Assembly (NCBI RefSeq): GCF_018130385.1
Contig: NZ_JAFCLU010000004.1
Location: forward strand, 248,001-312,000
Reading direction: 5' to 3'
DNA: 64,000 nucleotides
Source of the DNA: Bradyrhizobium sp. AUGA SZCCT0283
GTDB lineage: Bacteria; Pseudomonadota; Alphaproteobacteria; Rhizobiales; Xanthobacteraceae
The position numbers were made by a program, and so were the translations under genes. Each line of letters begins with the position of its first letter. Within the stretch, counting starts at the first letter, position 1. The notes beneath the pieces are model-generated. The model was given only the letters and a program-made list of their open reading frames with translations. It did not search any database and was not told the DNA's origin. Positions 9,948 through 18,756 of the stretch are shown here, one piece after another.

Positions 9948-9974
9948 TACATGATCCGTGACGGCCTTCGGTAA
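9915..9974 (+). CDS. 19-residue leader ORF coupled to the kinase
   Basis: ATG 9915 opens MVPEFTDCSLRYMIRDGLR and stops at 9972-9974. It follows two purine-rich sites, AGGAGG (9898-9903) and GGGAGG (9906-9911). Its last eight codons are the original 3' end of the response regulator, so it terminates 14 bases inside the kinase gene, exactly as the intact response regulator would. I infer that it restores translational coupling to the kinase after the insertion. Translation is not proven. Confidence 0.45.
   Translation: MVPEFTDCSLRYMIRDGLR
9948..9964 (+). repeat. Right 17-bp direct repeat of the insert
   Basis: TACATGATCCGTGACGG, identical to 8834-8850; it contains the GTG start of the kinase gene (9958). 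Confidence 0.95.
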
Positions 9975-11424
9975 ACTGATCCGCACCACGGCGTTCCGGC
10001 TGACGCTGGTCTATCTGTTTTTGTTTGCGCTGTTTGCAGCCTCGCTGCTCGGCTATTTCGCATGGAATACGCGGCGGCTGATCAACGAGCAGATCACCGC
10101 TACGGTGAACGTCGAAACCGCCGAGATCGTTGACATTTATACGCACCGCGGTTTGCACGGCTTGGCCTTGACGCTCGCCAACCGGGCGCTGCGACCCGGC
10201 GCCAATCTTTATCTCGTCACCACGCCTGAGGGCAAAGCAATCGCCGGCAATGTTGATGCGCTGGCGCCGGGCGTGATGGCCTCGATCGGCTGGTCGGAAA
10301 CCCGCTATCGCCGGCTCGACGAGCGGGACACGGCTGAGCATCGCGCGCTGGTGCGGATCACCGAGCTTACCAACGGCTTTCGCCTGCTGGTCGGCCGCGA
10401 CCTCGAGGAGCGCCGAAGGTTGTTCGGCATCGTCGCCAAAGCCGCGCAATGGTCGCTTCTGGTGGTCATCGTGCTCGGCATCGGCGGCGGCATCTTCGTG
10501 GCGCGGCGGGTGCTGCACCGGATCGACGCCATGACCGGCACCACAAGGCGGATCATGGCCGGCGACCTCTCCGGACGGCTGCCGGTCGGACGCAGCGGCG
10601 ACGAACTCGACCGGCTCGCGGAAAACCTCAATGCGATGCTGGAGCGCATCGAGGCCTTGATGACGGGCCTGAAGGAAGTTTCCGACAACATCGCCCATGA
10701 TCTGAAGACGCCGCTGACGCGCATGCGCAACCGCGCCGAGGAGGCGCTGGCGAGTTCCGGCAGCGAGGCCGAATACCGCGCGGCGCTGGAACGGACCATC
10801 GAGGAGTCCGATGGCCTGATCCGCACTTTCAATGCGCTGTTGATGATCGCGCGCGCCGAGTCGGGGCAGGCGCGCGGCAACATGGACGATTTCGACGCGG
10901 CCGACGTCGCCAAGGGGATCCACGAATTGTACGAACCGCTTGCCGAAGACGATGGCATGACCCTGCGCGTCAAGGCCGCGACCGCGCGGCTGCACGGCAA
11001 CCGTGAGCTGATCAGCCAGGCGCTCGCCAACCTGGTCGAGAACGCCATCAAATACGGCAAGCCGTCGCCGGTGGTGCAGCCGCTGGATCCTGCTGCTGCC
11101 GCGCGTACCAGGGAGATCCTGATCGAGGCGCGGCGCGAGGGCGACCACGTGCTGCTCAGCGTCACCGATCATGGGCCCGGCATTCCCGAAGGGGATCGCA
11201 AGCACGCGGTCGAGCGGTTCGTGCGGCTCGAGGCGAGCCGGACGCTGCCGGGTTCCGGGCTCGGCCTCAGCCTGGCATCCGCGGTGGCGACCCTGCACGG
11301 CGGTGAACTCAGGCTCGGCGATTCGCATCCCGGCCTGACTGCGACGCTGGTCATCCCGGCGCTATCTGCCGCGGGTGACAGGCTTGCGGCTCAAACGCCG
11401 GATGTGCCACAGAAGGTGGCATGA
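9958..11424 (+). CDS. Membrane sensor histidine kinase
   Basis: A 488-residue kinase with two membrane segments (about 13-34 and 165-183) enclosing a periplasmic sensor region, a HAMP linker (about 180-233), a dimerisation domain with the phosphorylated His247 (NIAHDLKTPLTRMRN) and an ATPase domain with NLVENAIKYG, DHGPGIP and GSGLGLSLA boxes. It is the cognate partner of the regulator at 8159 by original adjacency. The GTG start at 9958 lies in the right direct repeat of the insert. The stop overlaps the glnE start (ATGA), so glnE may be translated with it. The stimulus is unknown; proximity to degP makes an envelope signal plausible. Confidence 0.93.
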   Translation: MTAFGKLIRTTAFRLTLVYLFLFALFAASLLGYFAWNTRRLINEQITATVNVETAEIVDIYTHRGLHGLALTLANRALRPGANLYLVTTPEGKAIAGNVDALAPGVMASIGWSETRYRRLDERDTAEHRALVRITELTNGFRLLVGRDLEERRRLFGIVAKAAQWSLLVVIVLGIGGGIFVARRVLHRIDAMTGTTRRIMAGDLSGRLPVGRSGDELDRLAENLNAMLERIEALMTGLKEVSDNIAHDLKTPLTRMRNRAEEALASSGSEAEYRAALERTIEESDGLIRTFNALLMIARAESGQARGNMDDFDAADVAKGIHELYEPLAEDDGMTLRVKAATARLHGNRELISQALANLVENAIKYGKPSPVVQPLDPAAAARTREILIEARREGDHVLLSVTDHGPGIPEGDRKHAVERFVRLEASRTLPGSGLGLSLASAVATLHGGELRLGDSHPGLTATLVIPALSAAGDRLAAQTPDVPQKVA

Positions 11425-14357
11425 ATTCCTCCGCCTTGGCCGCGCGGTTCGTGAGCGGGCCGCGTATCACTGCCAGCAGCACCGCCGAACAACGCCTGGG
11501 AGACTGGCTCGCCGAACTGGAGCCACAGCAATCGGCTGAAATCGGCGCGTGGCTGGATCGTCCGCCGGCCCGGGCCATCCTGTTCGGCATCGTCGAGTTC
11601 TCGCCATACCTGTTCGACCTGATCCGCGCGGATGCCGCGCGGCTGCTCCGCCTCCTGGCATGTGACCCGGAACAACATCTCACCGCGCTGATCGAGAAAA
11701 CCTCGCGCGACTTGCTCGCCGCCGCAGGCGAGGCCGACGTGATGCATTTGCTTCGCCGCATGAAGTCCGAAGCCGCGTTGTTGATCGCGCTGTGCGACAT
11801 CGGCGGGGTCTGGCCGGTGATGCGGGTGACGGCGGCGCTGACCGACCTGGCGGTGACTTCGGTGCAGACCGCCTTGCGCTTCCTGCTACGCCAGGAGGTC
11901 GCGCGCGGCCGCATGACCGCCCTCAATCACGACCGGCCGGAGGAGGGCTCTGGCCTGATCGTGCTCGCGATGGGCAAGATGGGCGCGGGGGAACTGAACT
12001 ATTCCAGTGACATCGACCTGATCGTGTTCTTCGATCCCGCCGCCACCTCGCTGGTAGCCGACATCGAGCCGGCGCCGTTCTTCGTTCGTGTGACGCAGGC
12101 GCTGGCCCGCCTGCTGCAGCAACGCTCCGGCGACGGCTACGTGTTCCGCGTCGACCTGCGCCTGCGGCCCGATCCGGCCTCGACGCAGGTGGCGATTTCG
12201 ACCGAGGCGGCGCTGCATTATTACGAGCGGGAAGGGCGGACCTGGGAGCGCGCCGCGATGATCAAGGCGCGCGTCTGCGCCGGCGACGCCAAAGCCGGCG
12301 AGGCGCTGATCGCGGAGCTTTCGCCGTTCGTCTGGCGCAAGCATCTGGATTTTGCCGCGCTGGCCGACGTCCACGACATGAAGCGGCAGATGCAGACCTA
12401 TCGCGGCCAGAGCGAGATTTCGGTCGAAGGCCACAACGTCAAGGTCGGCCGCGGCGGCATCCGCGAGATCGAGTTTTTCGCGCAGACGCAACAGCTCATT
12501 GCCGGCGGCCGCCATCCGCAATTGCGCGTGCGCCCCACGCTGCATGCGTTGCAGGTCCTGGCCACCAGCAACTGGATCACCTTCCAGGCCTGTGAAGAGT
12601 TGACGGCGGCTTACGAGTTCCTGCGCCGCGTCGAGCACCGGCTGCAGATGATCTCGGACGAGCAGACCCATGCGCTGCCCGAAGATGCCGAGGCCGTCGA
12701 GCGCTTTGCGAACTTCTTTGGCTATGAGAGCAGGGCAGCCTTTGCGAAGGATCTGCTCGGCCATCTCAACATCGTGCAGGGGCATTACAGCAAGCTGTTC
12801 GAGGGCGATCCGACCGGCACGGTGCAGCTGCCGCAGGTCAACTACGCCGCAGGGCCGGAGGATGCGCGCCTGCTCGACCATCTGACGACGCTCGGCTTCA
12901 AGAAGCCGGTCGCGGTGGCTGGCACTTTGCAAGTCTGGATGCAGGGCAATTACCGCGCGCTCCGCAACGAAGCGACCAAGGCTGCCTTCATCGAATTCGT
13001 GCCCGGCCTGATCGACGGGCTGGCGCATGCCGAAGACCCCGACGACGCCGTGACCGCGTTCGATCGTTTTCTCGGCGCCTTGCAGCGCGGCGGCCGGCTG
13101 ATTTCGCTTCTGAGAGAAAACCGGGAGCTCGTCGCGCTGGTGGCGTTGATCCTGGGTGCAGCGCCGCGGCTCGGCGACATGCTGGCGCGCCAGCCGCAGA
13201 TCATGGACGGCCTGATCGACCCTCGTTTCTTCGGCGCGATGCCGGACCAGAAGGAATTGTCGGCACGGCTGGCGACGACGCTGAAGGACGCGGACTCCTA
13301 CGAAGACTTCCTCGATCGCCTGCGGTTGTTCGGCCAGGAGAGCCTGTTCCTGATCGGCACGCGCATCCTGTCCGGCACGGTGTCCGCCCAGCAGGCCAGC
13401 GTCGCCTTTGCCGACGTCGCCGAGGGTATCGTGCATACCGTGCACGGCCTGGTCAGGGATCAGTTCGCCACCCGGTACGGCCGCATCAAGGGACAGGAGA
13501 CTGCGATCCTCGCGATGGGCCGGCTCGGCAGCCGCGAGATGACGGCGTCCTCCGATCTCGACCTGATCCTGCTCTATGATTTCGACGCTGATAGTCCCGA
13601 TTCCGACGGCGAACGATCGCTGCACGGCGCGCAGTATTTCGCGCGGCTGACCCAGCGGCTGATCTCGGCGTTCACCACCCGGACCAATTACGGCGTGCTC
13701 TATGACGTCGACATGCGGCTGCGTCCTTCCGGCCGGGCCGGACCGGTGGCGTCGCGGATCGATTCCTTTGCCGACTATCAGGAACGCGAAGCCTGGACCT
13801 GGGAGCACATGGCGCTGACGCGGGCGCGGGTGATTTCGGCTTCACCGGCGTTCCGCGAGAAGATCGAGGACATCATCCGCAGCGTGCTGACGCGGCCACG
13901 CGACGCGGTCTCCACCGCGGGCGATGTCGCCGACATGCGCCGGGCGATTGCGCAAGAAAAGGGCGAGGACGACATCTGGGACCTCAAGCTCGCCGCCGGC
14001 GGGCTCGTCGATATCGATTTCATCGCGCAGTATCTGCAGCTCGTTCACGCCTCGGAAAAACCGGAAATCCTCAGCGTCGCCACGCTGCAGGTGCTCGACA
14101 ACGCCGCGCACCTCGGCGTGCTGCCGCAGTCCGACGCCGAGGTATTGCGCTCCGCGGCGCGGCTCTATCACGACCTGACCCAGATCCTCAGGCTGTGCGT
14201 CACCGGCAAGTTCAACCCGGAAACCTCAGGCGATAATCTCTTGCATGTCATGGCGCGCGCCGGCGACACCCCTGATTTCTCGACGCTGGAAGCCAGGGTG
14301 CGCGAGACGCAAGGCGAGGTGCGGCGGGTGTTCCTGGCGCTGGTGGGCGGCGGCTAG
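11421..14357 (+). CDS. glnE: Bifunctional glutamine synthetase adenylyltransferase/deadenylase
   Basis: GlnE attaches AMP to, and removes it from, the glutamine synthetase tyrosine in response to PII and glutamine, so it adjusts ammonia assimilation. The 978-residue length fits the family. Two nucleotidyltransferase domains are visible: the N-terminal deadenylase with GAGELNYSSDIDLIVF near residues 187-202 and the C-terminal adenylylase with GSREMTASSDLDLILLY near 703-720, each with the paired aspartates. The ATG at 11421 overlaps the kinase stop. Nothing appears truncated. Confidence 0.96.
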   Translation: MNSSALAARFVSGPRITASSTAEQRLGDWLAELEPQQSAEIGAWLDRPPARAILFGIVEFSPYLFDLIRADAARLLRLLACDPEQHLTALIEKTSRDLLAAAGEADVMHLLRRMKSEAALLIALCDIGGVWPVMRVTAALTDLAVTSVQTALRFLLRQEVARGRMTALNHDRPEEGSGLIVLAMGKMGAGELNYSSDIDLIVFFDPAATSLVADIEPAPFFVRVTQALARLLQQRSGDGYVFRVDLRLRPDPASTQVAISTEAALHYYEREGRTWERAAMIKARVCAGDAKAGEALIAELSPFVWRKHLDFAALADVHDMKRQMQTYRGQSEISVEGHNVKVGRGGIREIEFFAQTQQLIAGGRHPQLRVRPTLHALQVLATSNWITFQACEELTAAYEFLRRVEHRLQMISDEQTHALPEDAEAVERFANFFGYESRAAFAKDLLGHLNIVQGHYSKLFEGDPTGTVQLPQVNYAAGPEDARLLDHLTTLGFKKPVAVAGTLQVWMQGNYRALRNEATKAAFIEFVPGLIDGLAHAEDPDDAVTAFDRFLGALQRGGRLISLLRENRELVALVALILGAAPRLGDMLARQPQIMDGLIDPRFFGAMPDQKELSARLATTLKDADSYEDFLDRLRLFGQESLFLIGTRILSGTVSAQQASVAFADVAEGIVHTVHGLVRDQFATRYGRIKGQETAILAMGRLGSREMTASSDLDLILLYDFDADSPDSDGERSLHGAQYFARLTQRLISAFTTRTNYGVLYDVDMRLRPSGRAGPVASRIDSFADYQEREAWTWEHMALTRARVISASPAFREKIEDIIRSVLTRPRDAVSTAGDVADMRRAIAQEKGEDDIWDLKLAAGGLVDIDFIAQYLQLVHASEKPEILSVATLQVLDNAAHLGVLPQSDAEVLRSAARLYHDLTQILRLCVTGKFNPETSGDNLLHVMARAGDTPDFSTLEARVRETQGEVRRVFLALVGGG

Positions 14358-14504
14358 GGCGGACTGCCGGTCCTTCGTTCCGGCTCATCGGTTCGGTGCC
14401 GAGCAATCCGAGCGCGCCCGTGACGAACGGCAAGTCGTCGAACCGGCCGTCCGTGCTGGAACTCCTGCGTCGGCTCGGAATTGTCGCGGCATGAGGAGGC
14501 TGGG

Positions 14505-14711
14505 ATGCATACCGAGATCAACATCTTCGACAAACCCATCGAGCGCATCAGGAAAACGTGCCAACTAATGGGCCTTGGCGCCGACTTCGACCGCAAGCTG
14601 CCGGAACTGGAAAACCACCTTGAAGGGCTTGTGGCCGAAGGCGAAACCAGCGACGAACGGCTGACCGTGAGCGGCCTGAGCTTTGTCAGGCAGGCCTGTG
14701 GCGCTGCATGA
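14505..14711 (+). CDS. Small hypothetical protein (68 aa)
   Basis: ATG 14505 follows a strong ribosome site (GAGGAGG) and opens MHTEINIFDKPIERIRKTC. The product is acidic and soluble, with no signal peptide or recognised motif. It lies 147 bases after glnE and is convergent with the small gene at 14728-14949. I do not recognise the family. Confidence 0.6.
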   Translation: MHTEINIFDKPIERIRKTCQLMGLGADFDRKLPELENHLEGLVAEGETSDERLTVSGLSFVRQACGAA

Positions 14712-14727
14712 GACGCCGGCGAGGGCG

Positions 14728-14949
14728 TCAGGAAATTTCGCGCGGAAGCTTCCAAGCCGGATCCGGCGCGCAACACTCTTCCTTAGTTTCCTTCATGCGA
14801 TAGCCCGCGGGCAGAACCGGTCCGCCTGCTTCGTCGGCAACCGGTACATCGGAAATCATGCCGGAGTCGAGAGCTTGCTTCCAGACCTCCGCTTCGGTCG
14901 GCAGGCTAGGGCCGATCTGCCTGTCGCCATCGAAAAGCGCGTAAGGCAC
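14728..14949 (-). CDS. Small hypothetical protein (73 aa)
   Basis: GTG 14949 has a near-perfect ribosome site (GGAGGGG) six bases upstream and opens MPYALFDGDRQIGPSLPTEA. The text resembles a short conserved hypothetical protein I remember from Bradyrhizobium. A TTG at 14967 would add six residues but has no ribosome site. Two cysteines lie together near the C terminus. No function can be assigned. Confidence 0.6.
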   Translation of the reverse strand: MPYALFDGDRQIGPSLPTEAEVWKQALDSGMISDVPVADEAGGPVLPAGYRMKETKEECCAPDPAWKLPREIS

Positions 14950-14960
14950 GAACCCCTCCC

Positions 14961-15001
14961 AAAACAAAACCCCGCCAGCTATCGCAATAACTGACGGGGC
15001 T
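14961..15001 (-). terminator. Hairpin with T-rich flank in front of the small minus-strand gene
   Basis: CCCCGCCAG (14970-14978) and CTGACGGGG (14991-14999) pair with one mismatch. Read on the minus strand the stem is followed by TTTTGTTTT and then by the ribosome site of the gene at 14949. It could be a terminator or attenuator for that gene. The rest of 14950-15244 shows nothing else. Confidence 0.4.
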
Positions 15002-15244
15002 TTGAGCTGATATTTCCGGTTGGATTTCTCCTTCCTGAGCTACCTGCTCACATCTGCAACGCAAGAGGACCGGCCTCGTTCCCAGCATTTTGGTTCTGGA
15101 TGCAAAAAAAGCCGCGGGCAGATTGATGCTTGCGCTCGGCCGGCGCCGCCCGGCGCTTCTAGAAGTCCGTCCCAATCGCGTGGAACTATTGCCACTTTTT
15201 CCTGCTCTAACGTCGCCTCGTTCAACTTTGGAGCCGATGGCGCC

Positions 15245-15517
15245 ATGCGCAAACTACTATTCGGAATCGCACTCACAATGCCAATTGCTTTCGTGTCCCC
15301 GCCGGCCATGGCGCTGCCCGCAGGCCATGCGATGATCCATGGTTCTCTGGTCAAGGCCGATCTGATTGAGGTGAAGGGTGGGCACGGTGGGCACGGCCGC
15401 GGGCATGGTTGGGGCCGCGGGCACGGCTATCGTCCGTTTGGTTGGAGTCGTGGCCGGAAGGTCGGCTGGCGCGGGCGTGGCTGCCCGCCCGGTCACTGGA
15501 AGAAGGGCTGGTGCTGA
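15245..15517 (+). CDS. Secreted Gly/His/Arg-rich small protein
   Basis: A 90-residue protein starting MRKLLFGIALTMPIAFV with a signal peptide cleaved near ALPAG. The mature part is a low-complexity run of Gly, His, Arg and Trp (GGHGGHGRGHGWGRGHGYRP...) ending in GCPPGHWKKGWC with two cysteines. The histidine content suggests metal binding, but that is inference only. Coding can be read upstream of 15245 but lacks the signal peptide at its start. It is convergent with the anti-sigma factor gene. Confidence 0.65.
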   Translation: MRKLLFGIALTMPIAFVSPPAMALPAGHAMIHGSLVKADLIEVKGGHGGHGRGHGWGRGHGYRPFGWSRGRKVGWRGRGCPPGHWKKGWC

Positions 15518-15551
15518 AACCGGACGGCCAGCAACTTTCCCTCTAGGGCGA

Positions 15552-16304
15552 CTATAACGCCCGTGCCGCGTTGCCCTTGAACAGGATCGGGCCGGTCGGC
15601 CGTCCGATGGGTGAGCCGCCTTCCGGCTCCAGCGTGATCTCGAACAGTTGATCCTGCACGGTTTCCGGCAGTGCCTCCAGGTCGAGCTGCAGCGTGCGCG
15701 ACTGGCCGGTGACGCCGATCGATTTCGGGCCGACCGCGCGATCCCACAAGGTCCAGACCTGCAGCGTGCGGCCGGCGGGAACCTCGATCGGCCGCAACGG
15801 TATCAGCTCGACCCGGCCGTTCGAAAACGCGTTGACGATGGCGCCTGCCTCTTTGGTGGTGTCGTTCACCAGCACGGCGACGTAAATCGGCTTGCGCTGG
15901 GCGAGTGCGAGCATGTCGTGACGCAGCTGGCGCGACGTCGCCAGCGCACCGATCATGATCGTTGCAAAAAGCGCTGCAGCGAAGGCGCCGCCGATACCGA
16001 GGCCACGCCAGAACCGGATGTTGTCCCACAGCGTGGTGCCACGCAGCGCGGCGCGTGCAGAGGGCAGGGCGTCGATCGGCGCGACTTTGGTTGCATCCGC
16101 GATGCGCTGCCAAAGCGCCGGGCCCGGTGGGGTTTCCTCCGCCGTGAGATCGAGGTCCGCAAGCCGTTCCCGCCACGCGCTGACAGCCTGAGCAAACGAT
16201 GGGTCGGTTGCGATGCGCCGTTCGGCGGCGGCCTGCTCCGCGTTGTCCAGCAGGCCCATCACGTAGTCGGCGGCCATGGCGTTATCGGCGTCGTGCGGGT
16301 TCAT
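15552..16304 (-). CDS. Anti-sigma factor, RskA/anti-sigma-K type
   Basis: A 250-residue single-pass membrane protein: a cytoplasmic N-terminal sigma-binding region (MNPHDADNAMAADYVMGLLD, then the AERRIATDPSFA helix), one membrane segment (about 102-123) and a periplasmic RskA domain (about 135-250, with VWTLWDRAVGPKSIG and LFEITLEPEGGSPIGRPTGP). It should hold the ECF sigma factor at the membrane until a signal releases it. Its ATG (16304) overlaps the sigma gene stop by four bases (ATGA), so the pair is co-translated. Confidence 0.9.
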   Translation of the reverse strand: MNPHDADNAMAADYVMGLLDNAEQAAAERRIATDPSFAQAVSAWRERLADLDLTAEETPPGPALWQRIADATKVAPIDALPSARAALRGTTLWDNIRFWRGLGIGGAFAAALFATIMIGALATSRQLRHDMLALAQRKPIYVAVLVNDTTKEAGAIVNAFSNGRVELIPLRPIEVPAGRTLQVWTLWDRAVGPKSIGVTGQSRTLQLDLEALPETVQDQLFEITLEPEGGSPIGRPTGPILFKGNAARAL

Positions 16305-16879
16305 CCCATGCACTCCTGCAACGCAAAGAGGCTGCGCCGTACCCAGCTTTTGACCGTGCCGAGTGGAACCTTGAGCCGTCCCGCCAATTCGCCGTGGCTC
16401 ATGCCGTGAACATAGGCGAGCACCACCACGTCGCGGCGGGGGCGGTCGATCTGCTCGAGGCACCGGCGCAGCGCGCTGGTCTCCGGCATCCGCGACAGGG
16501 TGGCCTCGCAGTCGACATCCTGGACGCTTTCATCTGATGCTTCATAGCGGTGCTCATCGCGATGAATGCTCAGCGCGCGGTTGCGCACCACCGCATAGAG
16601 CCAGCCGCGCGCGCTGCCGCGGCGCGGATCGAAGCCAGCCGCGCCGCGCCAGATCCGGATAAAGGCGTCGTGCACCGCCTCTTCCGCAAGGTCCTTCCGA
16701 AACAGGATGCGGCGTGCGATGCCGACCATGCGCGGCGCCTCGCTGTCGTAGATCACGCGCAATGCGGTGCGGTCGCCGGCCGCGCACCGCGCCACGGCCG
16801 CGGCAAGCTGCGCCTCGCGCTCCCGATCGAGCAGGGCGGGAGCCTGCAGGCTGGTGGTGATCGTCCCAATTCCGGTCAT
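16301..16879 (-). CDS. ECF-type RNA polymerase sigma factor (SigK/ECF19-like)
   Basis: A 192-residue sigma factor with region 2 (about 45-110; ILFRKDLAEEAVHDAFIRIWRGAAGF and RGWLYAVVRNRAL) and region 4 (about 140-185; HGMSHGELAGRLKVPLGTVKSWVRR), lacking regions 1 and 3. ATG 16879 (MTGIGTITTS) is preferred over upstream starts because they would add residues unlike the family. It precedes and overlaps the anti-sigma gene and is divergent from the DUF4394 gene, which may be a target. Signal and promoter sequence are unknown. Confidence 0.9.
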   Translation of the reverse strand: MTGIGTITTSLQAPALLDREREAQLAAAVARCAAGDRTALRVIYDSEAPRMVGIARRILFRKDLAEEAVHDAFIRIWRGAAGFDPRRGSARGWLYAVVRNRALSIHRDEHRYEASDESVQDVDCEATLSRMPETSALRRCLEQIDRPRRDVVVLAYVHGMSHGELAGRLKVPLGTVKSWVRRSLFALQECMG

Positions 16880-17032
16880 GTCTATGCCCTTGCATAGTTG
16901 TTCTACCTCGCGGTGCGGCATTTGGATGCATGTGCCGAGAATTATTTTCAGTGTGCTGCATCCGTTTCGCCGCCCCGCCGGTACCCGCTGTGTTGATCCC
17001 GAGAGGATCATAGCAACACAGGGAGCTCACCG

Positions 17033-17809
17033 ATGAACTATCGTTCGATTTTCGCCGCTTCGGCCGCATTATTGCTGTCATCCGCAGCCGCCAACGCCGC
17101 ACAGGTCGCGGCCCTGATCGGCGGCGACACCATTGCGATGGTCGATACCGCGCAGAAGAAGGCGACCGGGTCCGTCAAGGTGACCGGCATTTCCGGTGCG
17201 CTGGTCGGCATCGACGTCCGTCCGGCCGACGGCATGCTCTATGGACTGGTCGACGATGGCAGCATTGTGACTATCGCGATGGACGGCAAGGCCACGATGA
17301 AGTCGAAGCTCGACACCATGCTTGCCAAGGGCGTGGCCGCGACGGTGGATTTCAATCCGGTAGCGGACCGCTTGCGTGTGATGGGCGCCGACGGAATGAA
17401 CCTGCGGGCGAATGTCGATGACGGCAAGGTGACCAAGGACGGTGACCACAAGTTTGCCGACGGCGACATGCACAAGGGTGAAAAGCCGAACATCGTCGCC
17501 GGCGCCTATACCAATTCGGTGAAGGGCGCAAAGGAGACGGCGCTGTTCAATATCGACGGCACCATCGGCGGATTGATCAAACAGGCGCCGCCGAATGACG
17601 GCGTGCTCGGCGCGATCGGCAAGCTCGGGATCAAGGCGGATAACGTCGCATTCGACATCTGGTCCGATGGCGCCGGCAAGAACGAAGCCTGGCTGATGGC
17701 GGACGGCACGCTCTACAGCATCGACCTCGCTACCGGAAAGGCGACCGAGGCTGCTAAGATCGCCGGTGTCAGCGGCACGGTGAAGGACATCGCCATCATG
17801 GGGATGTAG
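17033..17809 (+). CDS. Secreted DUF4394 protein
   Basis: A 258-residue exported protein with a clear signal peptide (cleavage after NAA near residue 22) followed by a DUF4394 domain that fills the rest: a beta-propeller-like series of strands (GISGALVGIDVRPADGMLYGL, VDFNPVADRLRVMG, DNVAFDIWS). ATG 17033 has CAGGGAGCTCACC upstream. It is divergent from the ECF sigma/anti-sigma pair across 153 bases; DUF4394 proteins often stand beside such pairs, as far as I remember, so it is a plausible sigma target and envelope stress effector. Activity is unknown. Confidence 0.85.
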   Translation: MNYRSIFAASAALLLSSAAANAAQVAALIGGDTIAMVDTAQKKATGSVKVTGISGALVGIDVRPADGMLYGLVDDGSIVTIAMDGKATMKSKLDTMLAKGVAATVDFNPVADRLRVMGADGMNLRANVDDGKVTKDGDHKFADGDMHKGEKPNIVAGAYTNSVKGAKETALFNIDGTIGGLIKQAPPNDGVLGAIGKLGIKADNVAFDIWSDGAGKNEAWLMADGTLYSIDLATGKATEAAKIAGVSGTVKDIAIMGM

Positions 17810-17855
17810 CCGCCCGCTGCAATCTCCGGACGGCTGGATCGTCGCTTATCGCCAT

Positions 17856-17894
17856 GTTCCGCAGCGGAACGCGCCCGTCAGGTTTGTCCTGACG
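17856..17894. terminator. Hairpins between convergent genes
   Basis: Two small stems, GTTCCG/CGGAAC (17856-17870) and CGTCAGG/CCTGACG (17876-17894), lie between the convergent DUF4394 and methyltransferase genes. Neither has a T-run, so termination is only suggested. Confidence 0.35.
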
Positions 17895-17923
17895 AGCGCG
17901 TCGTGCACGTTTGGTCGTTGTTT

Positions 17924-18703
17924 TCAGAAAAAGCCCGGCACCAGCATCGCCACCTTTTCACGGTAGCGACGGTATTCATTACCGAACATCGACACCAGAT
18001 CGCGTTCTTCGAGATAGATGCCGACGAAAATGTAGGCCGTCGTCACCGCAGCGAACAGCAAATGACCAAGCGTCATCGTCGGCGTCGACCAGAAGGCGAT
18101 GATGAAGCCGAGATAGATCGGGTGCCGGATCAGGCGATACAGGCCCGGCGTCTTGAACTTCATGGGTTCAGCCACGCGCCCGGCAAAATGCGTGACCACC
18201 TGAGTCAATCCGAACAGCTCGAAATGGCTGATCAGGAACGTGCTGTAGAGCACTATGAGCCAGCCCAGGAAGCCGCCCGCGGTCACCAGGCCGGCGAGAG
18301 CGGGATTGTCGATGTTCCAGACCAGCGTCGGCATCGGCTGCCACTGCCAGTATAGCAATATCAGCGAGAGACTCGCCAGCAGCACATAGGTCGAGCGTTC
18401 GATTGCAGGCGACGCGAAGCGCGTGAACAGCTTCTTGAAGCCCTGCCGTGCCATGCCGCTGTGCTGCACGGCGAAGATCGACATCACCACCAAATTGACC
18501 AGCAAGGCCGTCGACAGCGAGGACGTCGAACCGGTATTGACGGTCTTGGGTACGACATATCCCGAGACGAAGCCGACCGCGTAGAGGAACGTGCCGAAGA
18601 AAATCAGATAGGCGAGGCCGCCGTAGCAGAGCGTGAGCAATCTCGTCGCGAAAGAACTAACGGTCGCAGGACTGTTCGGTCCGGTGTGCATGGTAATCGA
18701 CAT
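17924..18703 (-). CDS. mddA: MddA-like membrane methyltransferase (methanethiol S-methyltransferase family)
   Basis: A 259-residue integral membrane protein with about five hydrophobic segments and the NnrU/isoprenylcysteine-type C-terminal core: RHPIYLGFIIAFWSTPTMT, then YLEERDLVSMFGNEYRRYRE. The RHP and EERDL..GxxYxxY elements bind S-adenosylmethionine in this superfamily. The TPTMTLGHLLFA stretch agrees with MddA proteins, which methylate methanethiol to dimethyl sulfide. ATG 18703 has AGGAGG-like AAGGAGG upstream. No sulfur gene lies nearby, so the substrate remains family inference; other isoprenylcysteine-type methyltransferases are the alternative. Confidence 0.72.
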   Translation of the reverse strand: MSITMHTGPNSPATVSSFATRLLTLCYGGLAYLIFFGTFLYAVGFVSGYVVPKTVNTGSTSSLSTALLVNLVVMSIFAVQHSGMARQGFKKLFTRFASPAIERSTYVLLASLSLILLYWQWQPMPTLVWNIDNPALAGLVTAGGFLGWLIVLYSTFLISHFELFGLTQVVTHFAGRVAEPMKFKTPGLYRLIRHPIYLGFIIAFWSTPTMTLGHLLFAAVTTAYIFVGIYLEERDLVSMFGNEYRRYREKVAMLVPGFF

Positions 18704-18756
18704 TTTCTACCTCCTTGCGTTTGAATGGTGATGTCTGGCAATCGGTTGTTCAGCCG

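Noticed and set aside
11886..13808. 640-codon open frame on the minus strand
   Set aside because: Antisense to glnE, whose two catalytic domains are clear; length is a result of high G+C content.
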